This document shows positions 26,802 to 36,014 of a stretch of 40,469 nt of DNA, in pieces (the first letter of the stretch is position 1; every line of letters begins with the position of its first letter). The DNA lies in the NCBI GenBank assembly GCA_903945375.1, contig CAJAVP010000054.1, positions 1 through 40,469 of the forward strand, in the 5' to 3' direction. The notes beneath the pieces are model-generated. The model was given only the letters and a program-made list of their open reading frames with translations. It ran no database searches and had not been told where the DNA came from. A program made the translations under genes and the position numbers. The stretch comes from an uncultured Methylococcaceae bacterium (lineage in GTDB: Bacteria > Pseudomonadota > Gammaproteobacteria > Methylococcales > Methylomonadaceae).

Positions 26802-26824
26802 GGTTGCACTTATGAGTTGAATCC
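26802..26824. mobile_element. second solitary IS30-type terminal repeat
   Basis: GGTTGCACTT-ATGAGTTGAATCC matches the copy at 19751-19774 in the same orientation, 7.05 kb apart, and the inverted end of the IS30-family element at 40337-40360. No transposase remnant is attached. Confidence 0.55.
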
Positions 26825-26872
26825 GCGAAACATAATGACGTAATTTATGCGATACTACGCGGCTTTTAATTT
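26823..26872 (+). terminator. possible hairpin terminator between ureG and purE
   Basis: CCGCG (just after the IS30-type end) pairs with CGCGG, enclosing a second small stem CATAA/TTATG. CTTTTAATTTTT follows. The loop is long, so the assignment is tentative; purE begins 30-40 bases later. Confidence 0.35.
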
Positions 26873-26903
26873 TTAGCTAAACTTTTAATCAAGGAGCTAC
26901 ATT

Positions 26904-27428
26904 ATGACTGCATTGGTTGGCATCATTATGGGGTCAACTTCTGACTGGGAAACGATGCGTTTTACGGAAGAAACATTGAATAAACTCAATGTTCCCTGTG
27001 AAATTGAAGTTGTCTCAGCCCATCGAACCCCTGATAAGTTGTTCCATTATGCTGAGACGGCTGAGGCGCGAGGCCTAGCTGTTATTATCGCCGGTGCGGG
27101 TGGTGCAGCGCATTTACCCGGTATGACAGCGGCTAAAACCATTATTCCAGTGCTGGGTGTTCCGGTTCAATCAAAGGCATTGAACGGCATGGATTCTCTC
27201 TTATCCATTGTTCAAATGCCCGCTGGTATTCCGGTTGGAACCTTGGCGATCGGTAAAGCGGGTGCAATTAACGCGGCACTTTTGGCAACATCAATCCTGA
27301 GTATCAAATATCCTGAATATCGAACGGCGTTGCATCAGTTTAGGCAACAACAAACGGAGACGGTATTAGCGGATGCTGATCCGAGAACTCAAGTCCAGCT
27401 CATCCATCCTGTAGGAGAACGCTCATGA
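26904..27428 (+). CDS. purE: N5-carboxyaminoimidazole ribonucleotide mutase PurE
   Basis: This 174-residue class I PurE converts N5-CAIR to CAIR in purine synthesis. The active-site signatures GSTSDWETM (11-19) and SAHRTPD (about 42-48) are intact, with [11 protein letters not shown] and [17 protein letters not shown]. It forms an octamer in the family. AAGGAG lies about 8 bases before ATG 26904. The gene overlaps purK by four bases (ATGA), the standard purEK operon. I see no PurR-like operator upstream by eye. Confidence 0.96.
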   Translation: MTALVGIIMGSTSDWETMRFTEETLNKLNVPCEIEVVSAHRTPDKLFHYAETAEARGLAVIIAGAGGAAHLPGMTAAKTIIPVLGVPVQSKALNGMDSLLSIVQMPAGIPVGTLAIGKAGAINAALLATSILSIKYPEYRTALHQFRQQQTETVLADADPRTQVQLIHPVGERS

Positions 27429-28519
27429 TTGTCGGTGTATTAGGCGCAGGACAACTTGCCCGCATGATGGCTTTAGCCGGCATACCATTGGGTTTGGAGT
27501 TTATTTTTCTTGATCCCGCCGAGGATGCATGTGCCAATAAATTGGGCGAGCATCTTCATGGTGATTATAACGCTCCGCATTTGTTAGCAGAGCTTGCCGC
27601 GCGTGCTGATGTCGTGACTTATGAATTTGAAAATGTGCCCGCTGACGTTGCTGAGTTCTTAGCAGCTCGCACGACAGTTTTTCCACCCGCGCAAGCGTTG
27701 GCTGTTGCACAAGATAGACTAATTGAAAAAAACTTTCTTAATGATCTCGGTATTCCAACGCCTGCCTATGCAGTAATTGATAATTTTGAACAACTTGTGC
27801 AAGCCATGCAAACAATGGCTTATCCGGTCATTTTAAAAAGTCGAACACAAGGTTATGACGGCAAAGGTCAAGCACTTATTCATTCCTCATCTGATTTGCC
27901 AAACGCTTGGGCGTTGTTGGATGGCGTACCGGCGATTGTCGAAGCGTTTGTACCCTTTAAGCGTGAAGTATCAATTATCGCAGTGCGTACAAGCCAAGGT
28001 GACATGGCGTTTTATCCGCTATCTGAAAATCACCATCGTGGCGGCATTCTGCGTGTTTCCGAATGTAAAACGGATGATCCGATGCAGCAACAAGCAGAAT
28101 CTTATATTTCACGACTTATGGATGCCTTGAACTATGTAGGGGTGCTTGCCTTAGAATTATTTGAAATTGGCGACCAACTTATTGCCAATGAGTTTGCACC
28201 CCGTGTACACAATTCAGGGCATTGGACAATTGAAGGCGCTCAAACCAGTCAATTTGAAAATCACTTACGCGCTATTTTGCAATTACCGCTTGGCGTAACT
28301 GACGCTGTGGGCAAAGCGGCGATGGTTAATTTTATTGGTGGCTTACCGCCGACCGAGCAGCTCTTGACTATTCCCAACGTGCATTTACATTTATACGATA
28401 AAGAACTTCGCAAAGGGCGTAAAGTGGCCCATGCAACGGTACGCACGAGCCATGACCATGTATTGAGGGAAGTTGTCGCACAATTAAGTCAATTAGCTGA
28501 ACAAACGGATGAAAGCTAA
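27425..28519 (+). CDS. purK: 5-(carboxyamino)imidazole ribonucleotide synthase PurK
   Basis: This 364-residue ATP-grasp enzyme makes N5-CAIR from AIR, bicarbonate and ATP, the substrate of PurE. It starts [19 protein letters not shown], a Rossmann-like N-terminal segment. Next is the ATP-grasp core with [16 protein letters not shown] (about 138-153) and a glutamate-rich [11 protein letters not shown]. The catalytic stretch [26 protein letters not shown] is diagnostic. All main elements are present and the length matches the family. The gene ends in front of the promoter of the formate dehydrogenase operon. Confidence 0.96.
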   Translation: MIVGVLGAGQLARMMALAGIPLGLEFIFLDPAEDACANKLGEHLHGDYNAPHLLAELAARADVVTYEFENVPADVAEFLAARTTVFPPAQALAVAQDRLIEKNFLNDLGIPTPAYAVIDNFEQLVQAMQTMAYPVILKSRTQGYDGKGQALIHSSSDLPNAWALLDGVPAIVEAFVPFKREVSIIAVRTSQGDMAFYPLSENHHRGGILRVSECKTDDPMQQQAESYISRLMDALNYVGVLALELFEIGDQLIANEFAPRVHNSGHWTIEGAQTSQFENHLRAILQLPLGVTDAVGKAAMVNFIGGLPPTEQLLTIPNVHLHLYDKELRKGRKVAHATVRTSHDHVLREVVAQLSQLAEQTDES

Positions 28520-28531
28520 GGTTTTGCTGTT

Positions 28532-28560
28532 TTTACAGAAAAAATTTCTTATGCTATGCT
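28532..28560 (+). promoter_or_regulatory. sigma-70-type promoter of the fds operon
   Basis: TTTACA (28532-28537) and TATGCT (28555-28560) have a 17-base spacer; the -35 box matches at five of six positions and the -10 box at four. Transcription would begin about 68 bases before fdsG, leaving a moderate leader. No known repressor site was recognised. Confidence 0.5.
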
Positions 28561-28634
28561 AGCTCCCATTTTTTACGAAGTCGCTTCATGGATGATACGG
28601 TTTTACAATTAACGATCACTACTATGAGAAAACC

Positions 28635-29111
28635 ATGACCCAACCAAGCACAACACAGTCAACTGTGCAGGATGTAATTTCAACACTCAAGGATAAACCA
28701 GGCGCACTTTTGCCTATCCTACATGGTATCCAAGATGCACTAGGCTACATTCCTTCTGAAAGTGTGCCAGTTATTGCCAAGGCACTTGCCTTATCTAACG
28801 CTGAGGTACATGGCGTCATCAGTTTTTATCATTACTTCAGAGACACGCCACCAGGCAAACACACTATTCATGTTTGTCGCGCAGAATCTTGCCAAGCGAT
28901 GGGTTCAGTTAAGCTGGAAAATCATATCAAATCAAAATTAGCCATTGACTACCATGAAACAAGCTCAGACGGACAGTTCTCTTTGGAGCCGGTTTATTGT
29001 CTGGGCAATTGTGCATGTTCACCGGCGATACAAATTGATCATGAGGTTTATGGCCGAGTATCCGCGACTACTTTCGATAATATTATCAATGAATTGGAGA
29101 AATCAGCATGA
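28635..29111 (+). CDS. fdsG: NAD-dependent formate dehydrogenase gamma subunit FdsG
   Basis: This 158-residue NuoE-like subunit has a thioredoxin-fold [2Fe-2S] cluster. The cluster ligands are C81 and C86 (CRAESCQ) and C122 and C126 (CLGNCAC). The N-terminal helical part contains [15 protein letters not shown], as in NuoE. It passes electrons between the flavin subunit and the complex. TGAGA lies about 10 bases before the ATG. Its stop overlaps the fdsB start (ATGA). The operon order fdsG-fdsB-fdsA-fdhD-fdsD equals that of soluble formate dehydrogenases of Cupriavidus and many methylotrophs. Confidence 0.95.
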   Translation: MTQPSTTQSTVQDVISTLKDKPGALLPILHGIQDALGYIPSESVPVIAKALALSNAEVHGVISFYHYFRDTPPGKHTIHVCRAESCQAMGSVKLENHIKSKLAIDYHETSSDGQFSLEPVYCLGNCACSPAIQIDHEVYGRVSATTFDNIINELEKSA

Positions 29112-30646
29112 GCATCACCCTCTATGTTTCCTGTGATTCAGGAGCGGTTTCTCTAGGTGCAAACCGTGTTGCAGACGAAATAGTTAAGCAGGCACAAGAA
29201 CGTGGCCTTCCTATCACGCTGATTCGCAATGGTTCACGGGGTATGTATTGGTTAGAGACTCTGGTAGAAGTTGCTACGGATGCGGGCCGTATCGCTTATG
29301 GGCCAGTACAAGTTAATGATGTCGCTGGCTTGTTTGATGCCGATTTTCTTCATGCGGGCACTCACCCCCTAGCCCTAGGTTTAACCGAAGAGCTATCTTA
29401 TTTTAAAAACCAACAACGTTTAACCTTTGCTCGAGTTGGTACGACTAATCCCATTTGTCTTGACGACTATCTGGCACATGACGGGTATCGCGGGCTAACA
29501 AATGCCTTAGCAATGACGCAAACGGATATTGTCAAAGCGGTGACCGATTCCGGCTTGCGTGGTCGTGGTGGTGCGGCATTCCCAACTGGGATTAAATGGA
29601 ATACCGTGTTGAATACACCATCTGAGCAAAAATACATTATTTGTAACGCCGATGAAGGTGACTCTGGCACGTTTTCAGATCGTATGATTATGGAAGGCGA
29701 TCCGTTTGTCTTGATTGAAGGGATGACTATTGCCGGTTTAGCAGTTGGTGCAACGCAGGGTTACATTTATTTGCGTGTCGAATATCCACATGCACACCAA
29801 GCCTTGAATGCCGCTATTGCTAAAGCCAATACAGCGGGTTATCTGGGCGATAATATATTAGGTAGCGGTAAAGCCTTTCACCTTGAAGTGCGCTTAGGCG
29901 CTGGGGCTTATGTGTGTGGAGAAGAAACGTCTTTGATGGAAAGCTTGGAAGGTAAACGTGGTTTGGTTAGATTTAAACCACCTTTGCCAGCGATTAGTGG
30001 CTTATTTGGCAAACCTACCGTTGTTAATAATGTTATTTCCTTAGCCTCAGTTCCTATCATTCTGGATAAAGGCGGGGATTTTTATCGTGATTTTGGTATG
30101 GGACGTTCACGAGGCACACTGCCATTACAATTAGCCGGTAATTTAAAACACACAGGATTGGTTGAAGTTGCCTTTGGTTTGACCTTGCGCGAATTACTTT
30201 ATGATTTTGGGGGTGGTTCAGCCAGTGGCAAACCGATTAAAGCCGTGCAAGTCGGTGGGCCTTTGGGGGCTTATTTGCCCGAATCGCAATTTGATACACC
30301 GTTGGATTATGAGGCTTTTGCGGCTATTTGGGCGGTACTGGGTCATGGTGGCGTGGTTGCTTTTGATGACAGTGTTGATATGGCGGCAATGGCTAAATAC
30401 AGCATGGAATTCTGTGCGATTGAATCCTGCGGTAAATGTACGCCTTGTCGTATTGGCTCAACACGCGGCTATGAGCTGATGGACGAAATCATGCAAGGTC
30501 GTGATCTCGATAAAAACATTGTTCTATTACGCTCCTTATGTGACACCCTGTTAAATGGTTCTTTATGTGCATTGGGCGGCATGACTCCTTATCCTGTTTT
30601 AAGTGCGTTGAATCACTTCCAAGAAGATTTTGGGGTTAAGTCGTAA
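29108..30646 (+). CDS. fdsB: formate dehydrogenase beta subunit FdsB (NADH-binding, FMN)
   Basis: This 512-residue NuoF-like subunit has an extra N-terminal NuoE-like/thioredoxin-type part (about 1-110, starting [16 protein letters not shown]). The FMN/NADH domain follows, with [16 protein letters not shown] (about 150-165) and [15 protein letters not shown], then a SLBB-like region and the [4Fe-4S] motif ESCGKCTPC (about 440-447) with the distal cysteine near 487. It reduces NAD+ using electrons from FdsA. The start overlaps fdsG by four bases. A 78-base gap precedes fdsA. Confidence 0.96.
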   Translation: MSITLYVSCDSGAVSLGANRVADEIVKQAQERGLPITLIRNGSRGMYWLETLVEVATDAGRIAYGPVQVNDVAGLFDADFLHAGTHPLALGLTEELSYFKNQQRLTFARVGTTNPICLDDYLAHDGYRGLTNALAMTQTDIVKAVTDSGLRGRGGAAFPTGIKWNTVLNTPSEQKYIICNADEGDSGTFSDRMIMEGDPFVLIEGMTIAGLAVGATQGYIYLRVEYPHAHQALNAAIAKANTAGYLGDNILGSGKAFHLEVRLGAGAYVCGEETSLMESLEGKRGLVRFKPPLPAISGLFGKPTVVNNVISLASVPIILDKGGDFYRDFGMGRSRGTLPLQLAGNLKHTGLVEVAFGLTLRELLYDFGGGSASGKPIKAVQVGGPLGAYLPESQFDTPLDYEAFAAIWAVLGHGGVVAFDDSVDMAAMAKYSMEFCAIESCGKCTPCRIGSTRGYELMDEIMQGRDLDKNIVLLRSLCDTLLNGSLCALGGMTPYPVLSALNHFQEDFGVKS

Positions 30647-30724
30647 TGTTATGTTTTCGCAACTCTAAAACCAACGAACGAATAAAAGCCTAGCCGCGTT
30701 AATCCTATTTTTGAGGTAAATACT

Positions 30725-33574
30725 ATGTCCATCAACAAAGAACAAGATTTTGGCACACCAGCCAGTTCAGCCACCGCCCAAGTAAGTTTGGAAATTGATG
30801 GCTTTAAAGTAACCGCCCCGGCTGGCACATCAATCATGCGAGCTGCTGCAAGTATAGGTATTGAAATTCCTAAACTGTGTGCAACCGATAGTATTGAGCC
30901 TTTTGGCTCCTGTCGTTTGTGCTTAGTACAAGTCGAAGGCGGACGCGGCATGCCCGCCTCCTGTACTACCCCAGTTGCAGAAGGATTAAAAGTTACAACT
31001 CAAAATCCCCGATTAGCAGACGTGCGTCGCGGCATTATGGAGTTATACATTTCTGATCACCCGCTAGACTGTTTAACCTGTTCCGCAAATGGTGATTGCG
31101 AATTACAAGATATGGCCGGTGCGGTTGGCTTGCGTGAAGTTCGCTATAACCCCATTACGACACACCTTAATTCTGTTAAAGATGAAAGCAATCCGTATTT
31201 CAGCTTCGATCCCAGTAAATGTATTGTCTGTTCACGTTGCGTTAGAGCGTGTGAAGAAACGCAAGGAACTTTTGCTTTAACTATCGACGGTCGTGGCTTT
31301 GATTCCAAAGTATCACCCGGTCAAAACCAAGCCTTTATGGATTCCGAGTGTGTTTCATGTGGCGCTTGTGTGCAAGCCTGTCCGACCGCAACCTTAATGG
31401 AAAAATCCGTTATCCATCATGGTCAGCCGGAACATGCCATCGTGACCACATGTGCTTATTGCGGTGTTGGTTGCTCATTCCGTGCTGAAATGAAAGGCGA
31501 GCAAGTCATTCGTATGGTTCCGCACAAAGACGGAAAAGCTAATCATGGGCATTCTTGTGTAAAAGGTCGTTTTGCATTTGGTTATGCAACCCATAAAGAT
31601 CGTATAACTAAACCAATGATTCGGGCCAGTATCAAAGACGCTTGGCAAGAAGTCAGTTGGGAAGAGGCGATTAACTACGCTGCGTCCGAGCTTAAACGCA
31701 TTCAAGCGAAATATGGTAAAGATTCTATTGGTGGCATCACTTCATCTCGTTGTACCAACGAAGAAACGTATCTAGTACAAAAACTAATTCGTGCTGGTTT
31801 TGGTAACAACAATGTCGATACGTGTGCCCGTGTTTGTCATTCCCCCACAGGCTACGGTTTAAAACAAACCTTCGGCGAAGCTTCGGGAACTCAAGATTTT
31901 GATTCGGTCATGATGGCTGATGTCATTATGGTCATTGGTGCTAATCCGACTGATGGTCATCCAGTGTTTGGCTCGCAAATGAAAAAGCGTTTGCGTCAAG
32001 GGGCTAAACTGATCGTCGCTGATCCGCGCGAAATTGATTTGGTTAAAAATAGCCCGCATGTCAAAGCGTCTCATCATCTCAAATTACGTCCTAGTACCAA
32101 TGTCGCGCTGATCAATGCCTTGGGTCATGTCATCGTTACCGAAAACTTGATTGATGAAGCTTTTGTCAATGACCGTTGTGATGTTGCTTCTTTCAACAAA
32201 TGGAAAACATTTATCGCTGATCCACGTCATGCGCCCGAAACAACAGAAGCTATAACAGGTGTACCGGCGGAAGATATCAGAGCCGCAGCAAGGCTGTATG
32301 CTAACGCTGAGAACGGCGCGATTTATTATGGTTTAGGTGTGACCGAGCATAGTCAAGGCTCAACGATGGTTATTGGCATTGCTAATCTTGCGATGGCCAC
32401 TGGTAACCTGGGACGTATTGGCGTAGGAGTCAATCCCTTACGAGGACAAAACAACGTGCAAGGCTCGTGTGACATGGGCTCGTTCCCGCACGAATTCCCA
32501 GGCTATCGCCATGTTTCTGATCCAACAACCCATTCGCTTTTTGAAAATGCTTGGCAAGCTAAACTAAGTAACGAGCCAGGTTTACGCATTCCTAATATGT
32601 TTGAAGCCGCACTGGATAGTAGCTTTATGGGGCTGTATGTCGAAGGTGAAGATATTGCTCAATCTGATCCAGATATTAAGCACGTCCATGCTGCTTTACG
32701 TGCGATGGAATGCGTGATTGTGCAGGATATATTCTTAAATGAAACCGCCAAGTTTGCTCATGTCTTCCTGCCCGGTGCTTCATTTTTAGAAAAAGATGGG
32801 ACGTTTACCAATGCAGAACGTCGTATTTCTCCAGTGCGTAAGGTGATGAAACCTTTAGCAGTCTATGCCGATTGGGAAGTGACTCAGTTATTGTCAAATG
32901 CAATGGGGTATCCCATGAATTACACGCATCCATCTGAAATTATGGCGGAGATTGCTCAATTAACGCCCAGTTTTAACGGCGTTAGTTACGAAAAAATTGA
33001 TGAACTAGGTAGTGTGCAATGGCCATGTAATGAACAAACGCCAGACGGTACGCCAATTATGCACACCACGGAATTTATGCGTGATAATGGCAAGGGCTTG
33101 TTTATGTTGACAGATTATATTGCAACCCAAGAGCGCGTTACGCCAATGTTCCCACTGATTTTGACGACCGGGCGTATTTTGTCTCAGTACAATGTAGGTG
33201 CTCAAACACGTCGTACCGATAATGTAGCTTGGCATGGTGAAGATCGTTTAGAAATTCATCCCCATGATGCCGAAGATCGTGGCATTAAACAGGATGATTG
33301 GGTGGGTATAAAAAGTCGTGCGGGAGAAACCGTATTACGGGCTTCATTGACAGATCGAGTACAGCCAGGCGTAGTTTATACCACTTTCCACTTTCCAGAA
33401 TCGGGCGCAAACGTGATTACTACGGATAATTCAGATTGGGCAACTAACTGTCCTGAGTACAAAGTGACCGCCGTGCAAGTGACTAAAGTCAATCAAACTT
33501 CGCAATGGCAGCAAGATTACAGCACTTTCTCAGAGCAACAATTGGAGTTGCTGGAGCAAGGACTGAATGGCTAA
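30725..33574 (+). CDS. fdsA: formate dehydrogenase alpha subunit FdsA (molybdenum or tungsten)
   Basis: This 949-residue catalytic subunit oxidises formate to CO2. The N-terminus holds a NuoG-like ferredoxin part: a [2Fe-2S] cluster with C52, C63, C66 and C80, then a His/Cys motif (HPLDCLTCSANGDC, about 117-130), and two [4Fe-4S] motifs, CIVCSRCVRAC and CVSCGACVQACP. Next comes the bis-MGD domain with its own cluster (CAYCGVGC...SCVKGRF). The metal-ligand residue is Cys371 in CARVCHSPTGYG; where E. coli FdhF has selenocysteine this enzyme uses cysteine. No twin-arginine signal is present, so it is cytoplasmic. GAGG lies about 9 bases before ATG. The stop lies within the fdhD start. Confidence 0.97.
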   Translation: MSINKEQDFGTPASSATAQVSLEIDGFKVTAPAGTSIMRAAASIGIEIPKLCATDSIEPFGSCRLCLVQVEGGRGMPASCTTPVAEGLKVTTQNPRLADVRRGIMELYISDHPLDCLTCSANGDCELQDMAGAVGLREVRYNPITTHLNSVKDESNPYFSFDPSKCIVCSRCVRACEETQGTFALTIDGRGFDSKVSPGQNQAFMDSECVSCGACVQACPTATLMEKSVIHHGQPEHAIVTTCAYCGVGCSFRAEMKGEQVIRMVPHKDGKANHGHSCVKGRFAFGYATHKDRITKPMIRASIKDAWQEVSWEEAINYAASELKRIQAKYGKDSIGGITSSRCTNEETYLVQKLIRAGFGNNNVDTCARVCHSPTGYGLKQTFGEASGTQDFDSVMMADVIMVIGANPTDGHPVFGSQMKKRLRQGAKLIVADPREIDLVKNSPHVKASHHLKLRPSTNVALINALGHVIVTENLIDEAFVNDRCDVASFNKWKTFIADPRHAPETTEAITGVPAEDIRAAARLYANAENGAIYYGLGVTEHSQGSTMVIGIANLAMATGNLGRIGVGVNPLRGQNNVQGSCDMGSFPHEFPGYRHVSDPTTHSLFENAWQAKLSNEPGLRIPNMFEAALDSSFMGLYVEGEDIAQSDPDIKHVHAALRAMECVIVQDIFLNETAKFAHVFLPGASFLEKDGTFTNAERRISPVRKVMKPLAVYADWEVTQLLSNAMGYPMNYTHPSEIMAEIAQLTPSFNGVSYEKIDELGSVQWPCNEQTPDGTPIMHTTEFMRDNGKGLFMLTDYIATQERVTPMFPLILTTGRILSQYNVGAQTRRTDNVAWHGEDRLEIHPHDAEDRGIKQDDWVGIKSRAGETVLRASLTDRVQPGVVYTTFHFPESGANVITTDNSDWATNCPEYKVTAVQVTKVNQTSQWQQDYSTFSEQQLELLEQGLNG

Positions 33575-34427
33575 TGCCACTCAGGATTTGCAGGCACTAA
33601 CACTAGAATTAGGTTGGCCGAGTTATCAGCAAATAAGTGTTGAACGCTGGCAAAAAGGTCAGCGTTCCATTGAACAAGATTACATTGCCGAAGAAGTGCC
33701 CGTCTCTCTGGTTTACAACGGCATCCCCCATGTGGTGATGTTGGCTACACCGACTAACCTAGAAGAGTTTGCCCTAGGCTTCAGTATCACTGAAGGCATT
33801 ATTACTCAGGCACGAGAGCTGTTAGCCACAAAAGTCTATAACCGCTCAAACGGGATAGAAGTTCAGATCAAAATCCCTGATCAACGCTTTCAATGCCTTG
33901 CAGATAAAGGTCGCAATCTGACGGGACGTACCGGTTGTGGATTGTGTGGTTCAAGTACCTTGAAGCAAGCTATTCGCCAGCCTAACCCGGTGCAAGGCAA
34001 CTTAAGCGTCCATGCCGACGAACTGGTTGCGGCATTGGCACAACTCAAGCAGCAACAAAAAATCAATAAGCTGACAGGCTCTGTCCATGCGGCGGCTTGG
34101 GTTGTACCCTCTGCAGGCATTAAATTGATTAGAGAGGATGTTGGCAGACACAATGCCTTGGACAAACTCATTGGAGCGTTGCTGCGTACCGAAAAAGATC
34201 CTAGCACGGGCTTTGTCATTGTGACTAGCCGAGCAAGTTTTGAAATGGTGCAAAAAGCGGCTTGGGTTGGGATTAATTTACTGGCTGCTATTTCCGCACC
34301 AACGGGTTTAGCTATTCGTCTTGCTGATGAAGCGGGATTGACTTTAGTTGGTTTTGCGCGTGCTGATCAGCATGTGATTTACAGCCATCCTCAACGTTTA
34401 ACTCATACTATCCAAACAAACTTATGA
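33567..34427 (+). CDS. fdhD: formate dehydrogenase sulfurtransferase FdhD (FdsC)
   Basis: This 286-residue protein transfers sulfur from IscS to the molybdenum cofactor so that formate dehydrogenase becomes active. In fds operons it is also called FdsC. The sulfur-carrying pair C124 and C127 sits in RTGCGLCGSS. Other family features are EEFALGFSITEGII (about 66-79), EDVGRHNALDKLIGALL (about 190-206) and SRASFEMVQKAAWVGINLLAAISAPT. The first 35 residues vary in this family. It overlaps fdsA by eight bases and fdsD by four, so all three are translationally coupled. Confidence 0.95.
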   Translation: MANATQDLQALTLELGWPSYQQISVERWQKGQRSIEQDYIAEEVPVSLVYNGIPHVVMLATPTNLEEFALGFSITEGIITQARELLATKVYNRSNGIEVQIKIPDQRFQCLADKGRNLTGRTGCGLCGSSTLKQAIRQPNPVQGNLSVHADELVAALAQLKQQQKINKLTGSVHAAAWVVPSAGIKLIREDVGRHNALDKLIGALLRTEKDPSTGFVIVTSRASFEMVQKAAWVGINLLAAISAPTGLAIRLADEAGLTLVGFARADQHVIYSHPQRLTHTIQTNL

Positions 34428-34633
34428 AAATAGAAAGATTGATTAAAATGGCTAATGATATTAGCGACTTTTTTAACGCTGAAAGTGACAAAGAGGTCGC
34501 GGTTGAAGGGATAAAAAATCATTTATTGCGGTCATGGGAACCTAGAATGCGCCAAGCGATTATTGCTTATAATCAGGAAAATGGACTAGGTCTGAGTGAG
34601 CTTGCTAAAACCGCCATCACCCGATTAGGATAA
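34424..34633 (+). CDS. fdsD: formate dehydrogenase delta subunit FdsD
   Basis: This 69-residue helical protein is the smallest subunit of the soluble formate dehydrogenase. It has the family pattern: an N-terminal KMANDISDFF segment, then NHLLRSWEPRMR (about 31-42) and a C-terminal hydrophobic helix. It binds near the catalytic subunit in the known FdsABG complex. The ATG overlaps the fdhD stop by four bases. It ends the operon; no terminator hairpin is obvious after it. Confidence 0.9.
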   Translation: MKIERLIKMANDISDFFNAESDKEVAVEGIKNHLLRSWEPRMRQAIIAYNQENGLGLSELAKTAITRLG

Positions 34634-34921
34634 ATCTTCTATTCTCTCTTGTCCGGCGTGTGTGGAAAATTGCCAAAAAGTGTTCCGCTTGAAACCAGAA
34701 TCAGTCTTCAGATTAGCTCAGAATGGAGGGCGACAAGTTGGGCCAGAATATGCCGATTAAGAACCCGCGTAAGGATGTTATCGACTCCCGCCAGACAGCA
34801 AAGTTATTTCTGAACAAATCCAAATCTTGTATTTTGGACGGGATTATGGCAATTTGCCTTCCATGCTGCCGCTAGAGCAGCAACCACGATAACTTTCAAT
34901 TTAGAGAATGGTGAGGCAACT
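34634..34921. other. intergenic region fdsD to membrane protein, 288 bp
   Basis: No gene could be supported in either strand. Several short frames are interrupted every 20-50 codons. There is a GCCGCTAGAGCAGC inverted repeat of six bases (GCTGC/GCAGC) near 34870. GGTGAGG close to 34910 may be the ribosome site for the next gene. Confidence 0.35.
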
Positions 34922-35671
34922 ATGTGTTTCAGTGCAAATATGTCGCTAGGGCTTGGTGTTGCAGGATTTGTAGCAGCCGGCATTACGTTTATGGATCAAG
35001 AGGAAGCTTTTTGGGTAAGGGTAGCGCGTAGCTACGCTATTTTTCATTTTTCTTTAATGGAGCTTATTCAATACTTTGCTTATCCGGTTGCCGATCAATG
35101 CGGTTACGGCACCAATTTATTTTTAAGTGAGTTATCCACTTATCATATCGGCCTGCAAGCCTTGGCCATCATGCCTGCCTTAGCCAGTTATTCATCAGAC
35201 TCAACCGCCATGAGACGTGCCGCGATCATTGGACTCAGTTTAAGCGGCTCGTTTTTAATCTTTAGTTTCTTACCCAACACTTGGCAATTATTTGATGCCA
35301 AGTATTTTAAACACAAACCCAATTTTATCGGCGAAATGATTTCCTGCCTACGCTTAGGTAAATACCACATTGCCTATTCGATCTCCAGTGCCTATGGTTC
35401 ATTAGTAACACACGGCTCATTGTTTGCACTCGCTATCAGTGGCTTTGTGTGGAAAAACAATAAACGTATTGCCAGTTACCATTTTGGCATGGCGATCATG
35501 ACATTGTTTGTTCCACAATGGTTATTTGGCATAACAACCGGCGAAGCGGCGGCAATTTATTGCTTTTATTCCATTCCTATCACCCTAAGTTTTATACCGG
35601 TATTTAAAAAATTCTTTACCGCACCCAACTACGTTTATCAATGCGATAGCAATATTGAAAGTAACGCCTAA
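34922..35671 (+). CDS. multi-spanning membrane protein with MCFS N-terminus (DUF5765-like, tentative)
   Basis: This 249-residue protein begins MCFSANMSLGLGVAGFVAAG and has about six or seven membrane helices (about 6-22, 38-54, 72-90, 97-117, 150-170, 182-200 and 205-225). The N-terminal MCxS motif, an early MExxQ-type segment (LMELIQYFAYP) and the mid-protein cysteines remind me of an uncharacterised family of eubacterial membrane proteins annotated as DUF5765. I am not certain of that name. No enzymatic motif is visible. A GGTGAGG site lies 6-9 bases before the ATG. The last cytoplasmic tail is short and acidic. Its neighbours give no functional clue: it sits between the fds operon and an IS3 relic. 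Confidence 0.72.
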   Translation: MCFSANMSLGLGVAGFVAAGITFMDQEEAFWVRVARSYAIFHFSLMELIQYFAYPVADQCGYGTNLFLSELSTYHIGLQALAIMPALASYSSDSTAMRRAAIIGLSLSGSFLIFSFLPNTWQLFDAKYFKHKPNFIGEMISCLRLGKYHIAYSISSAYGSLVTHGSLFALAISGFVWKNNKRIASYHFGMAIMTLFVPQWLFGITTGEAAAIYCFYSIPITLSFIPVFKKFFTAPNYVYQCDSNIESNA

Positions 35672-35683
35672 TATTACTTAAGT

Positions 35684-35945
35684 ATAGTGGACGCCGAAAT
35701 CCAGACAGTACGATCAGATGGTGTCTATCAAAAAAGGTAGACCCAAATGAGTAAAAAAGCGCACGATAATGACTGGCTCACAAAAAGCTAACGTCGCGTT
35801 AGAGGCTATGAAAGACCATAAAACAGTCAATAAGATAGCCCAAGAGTATGGCGTCCACCCGACGCGAGTTGGCCTATGGAAAAAAGCATTATTGGAAAAT
35901 GCCGATCAATTGTTTGATCTCAAGCGCAGCACTAAACCTGCAGCA
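35684..35945 (+). mobile_element. IS3-family element relic (left end and part of OrfA)
   Basis: The left end reads TAGTGGACGCCGAAATCCAGAC, the usual terminal repeat of an IS3/IS150-like group. An ATG at 35747 starts a broken OrfA: the first codons (MSKKAHDN) are in one frame. The rest, ANVALEAMKDHKTVNKIAQEYGVHPTRVGLWKKALLENADQLFD, needs a one-base shift near 35768. This helix-turn-helix domain (EYGVHPTRVGLWKK) is diagnostic for OrfA of that family. Similarity ends after LKRSTKPA (about 35940), so OrfB and the right end are lost. A 7-bp palindrome, TTCTCAT-T-ATGAGAA, lies directly beyond the break (35947-35961). Confidence 0.78.
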
Positions 35946-36014
35946 ATTCTCATTATGAGAAGAGCCTCTATATGTATAACGCAATTTTATAAGCTTAAAA
36001 CTGCTGAATAGTCA

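Noticed and set aside
31835-31837. Possible selenocysteine site in FdsA
   Set aside because: The codon is TGT (Cys371), not TGA. The enzyme is the cysteine type.
30725-33574. FdsA considered as NuoG of complex I
   Set aside because: The Cys metal-ligand motif, the full bis-MGD domain and the fdsG-fdsB-fdhD-fdsD context identify a formate dehydrogenase.
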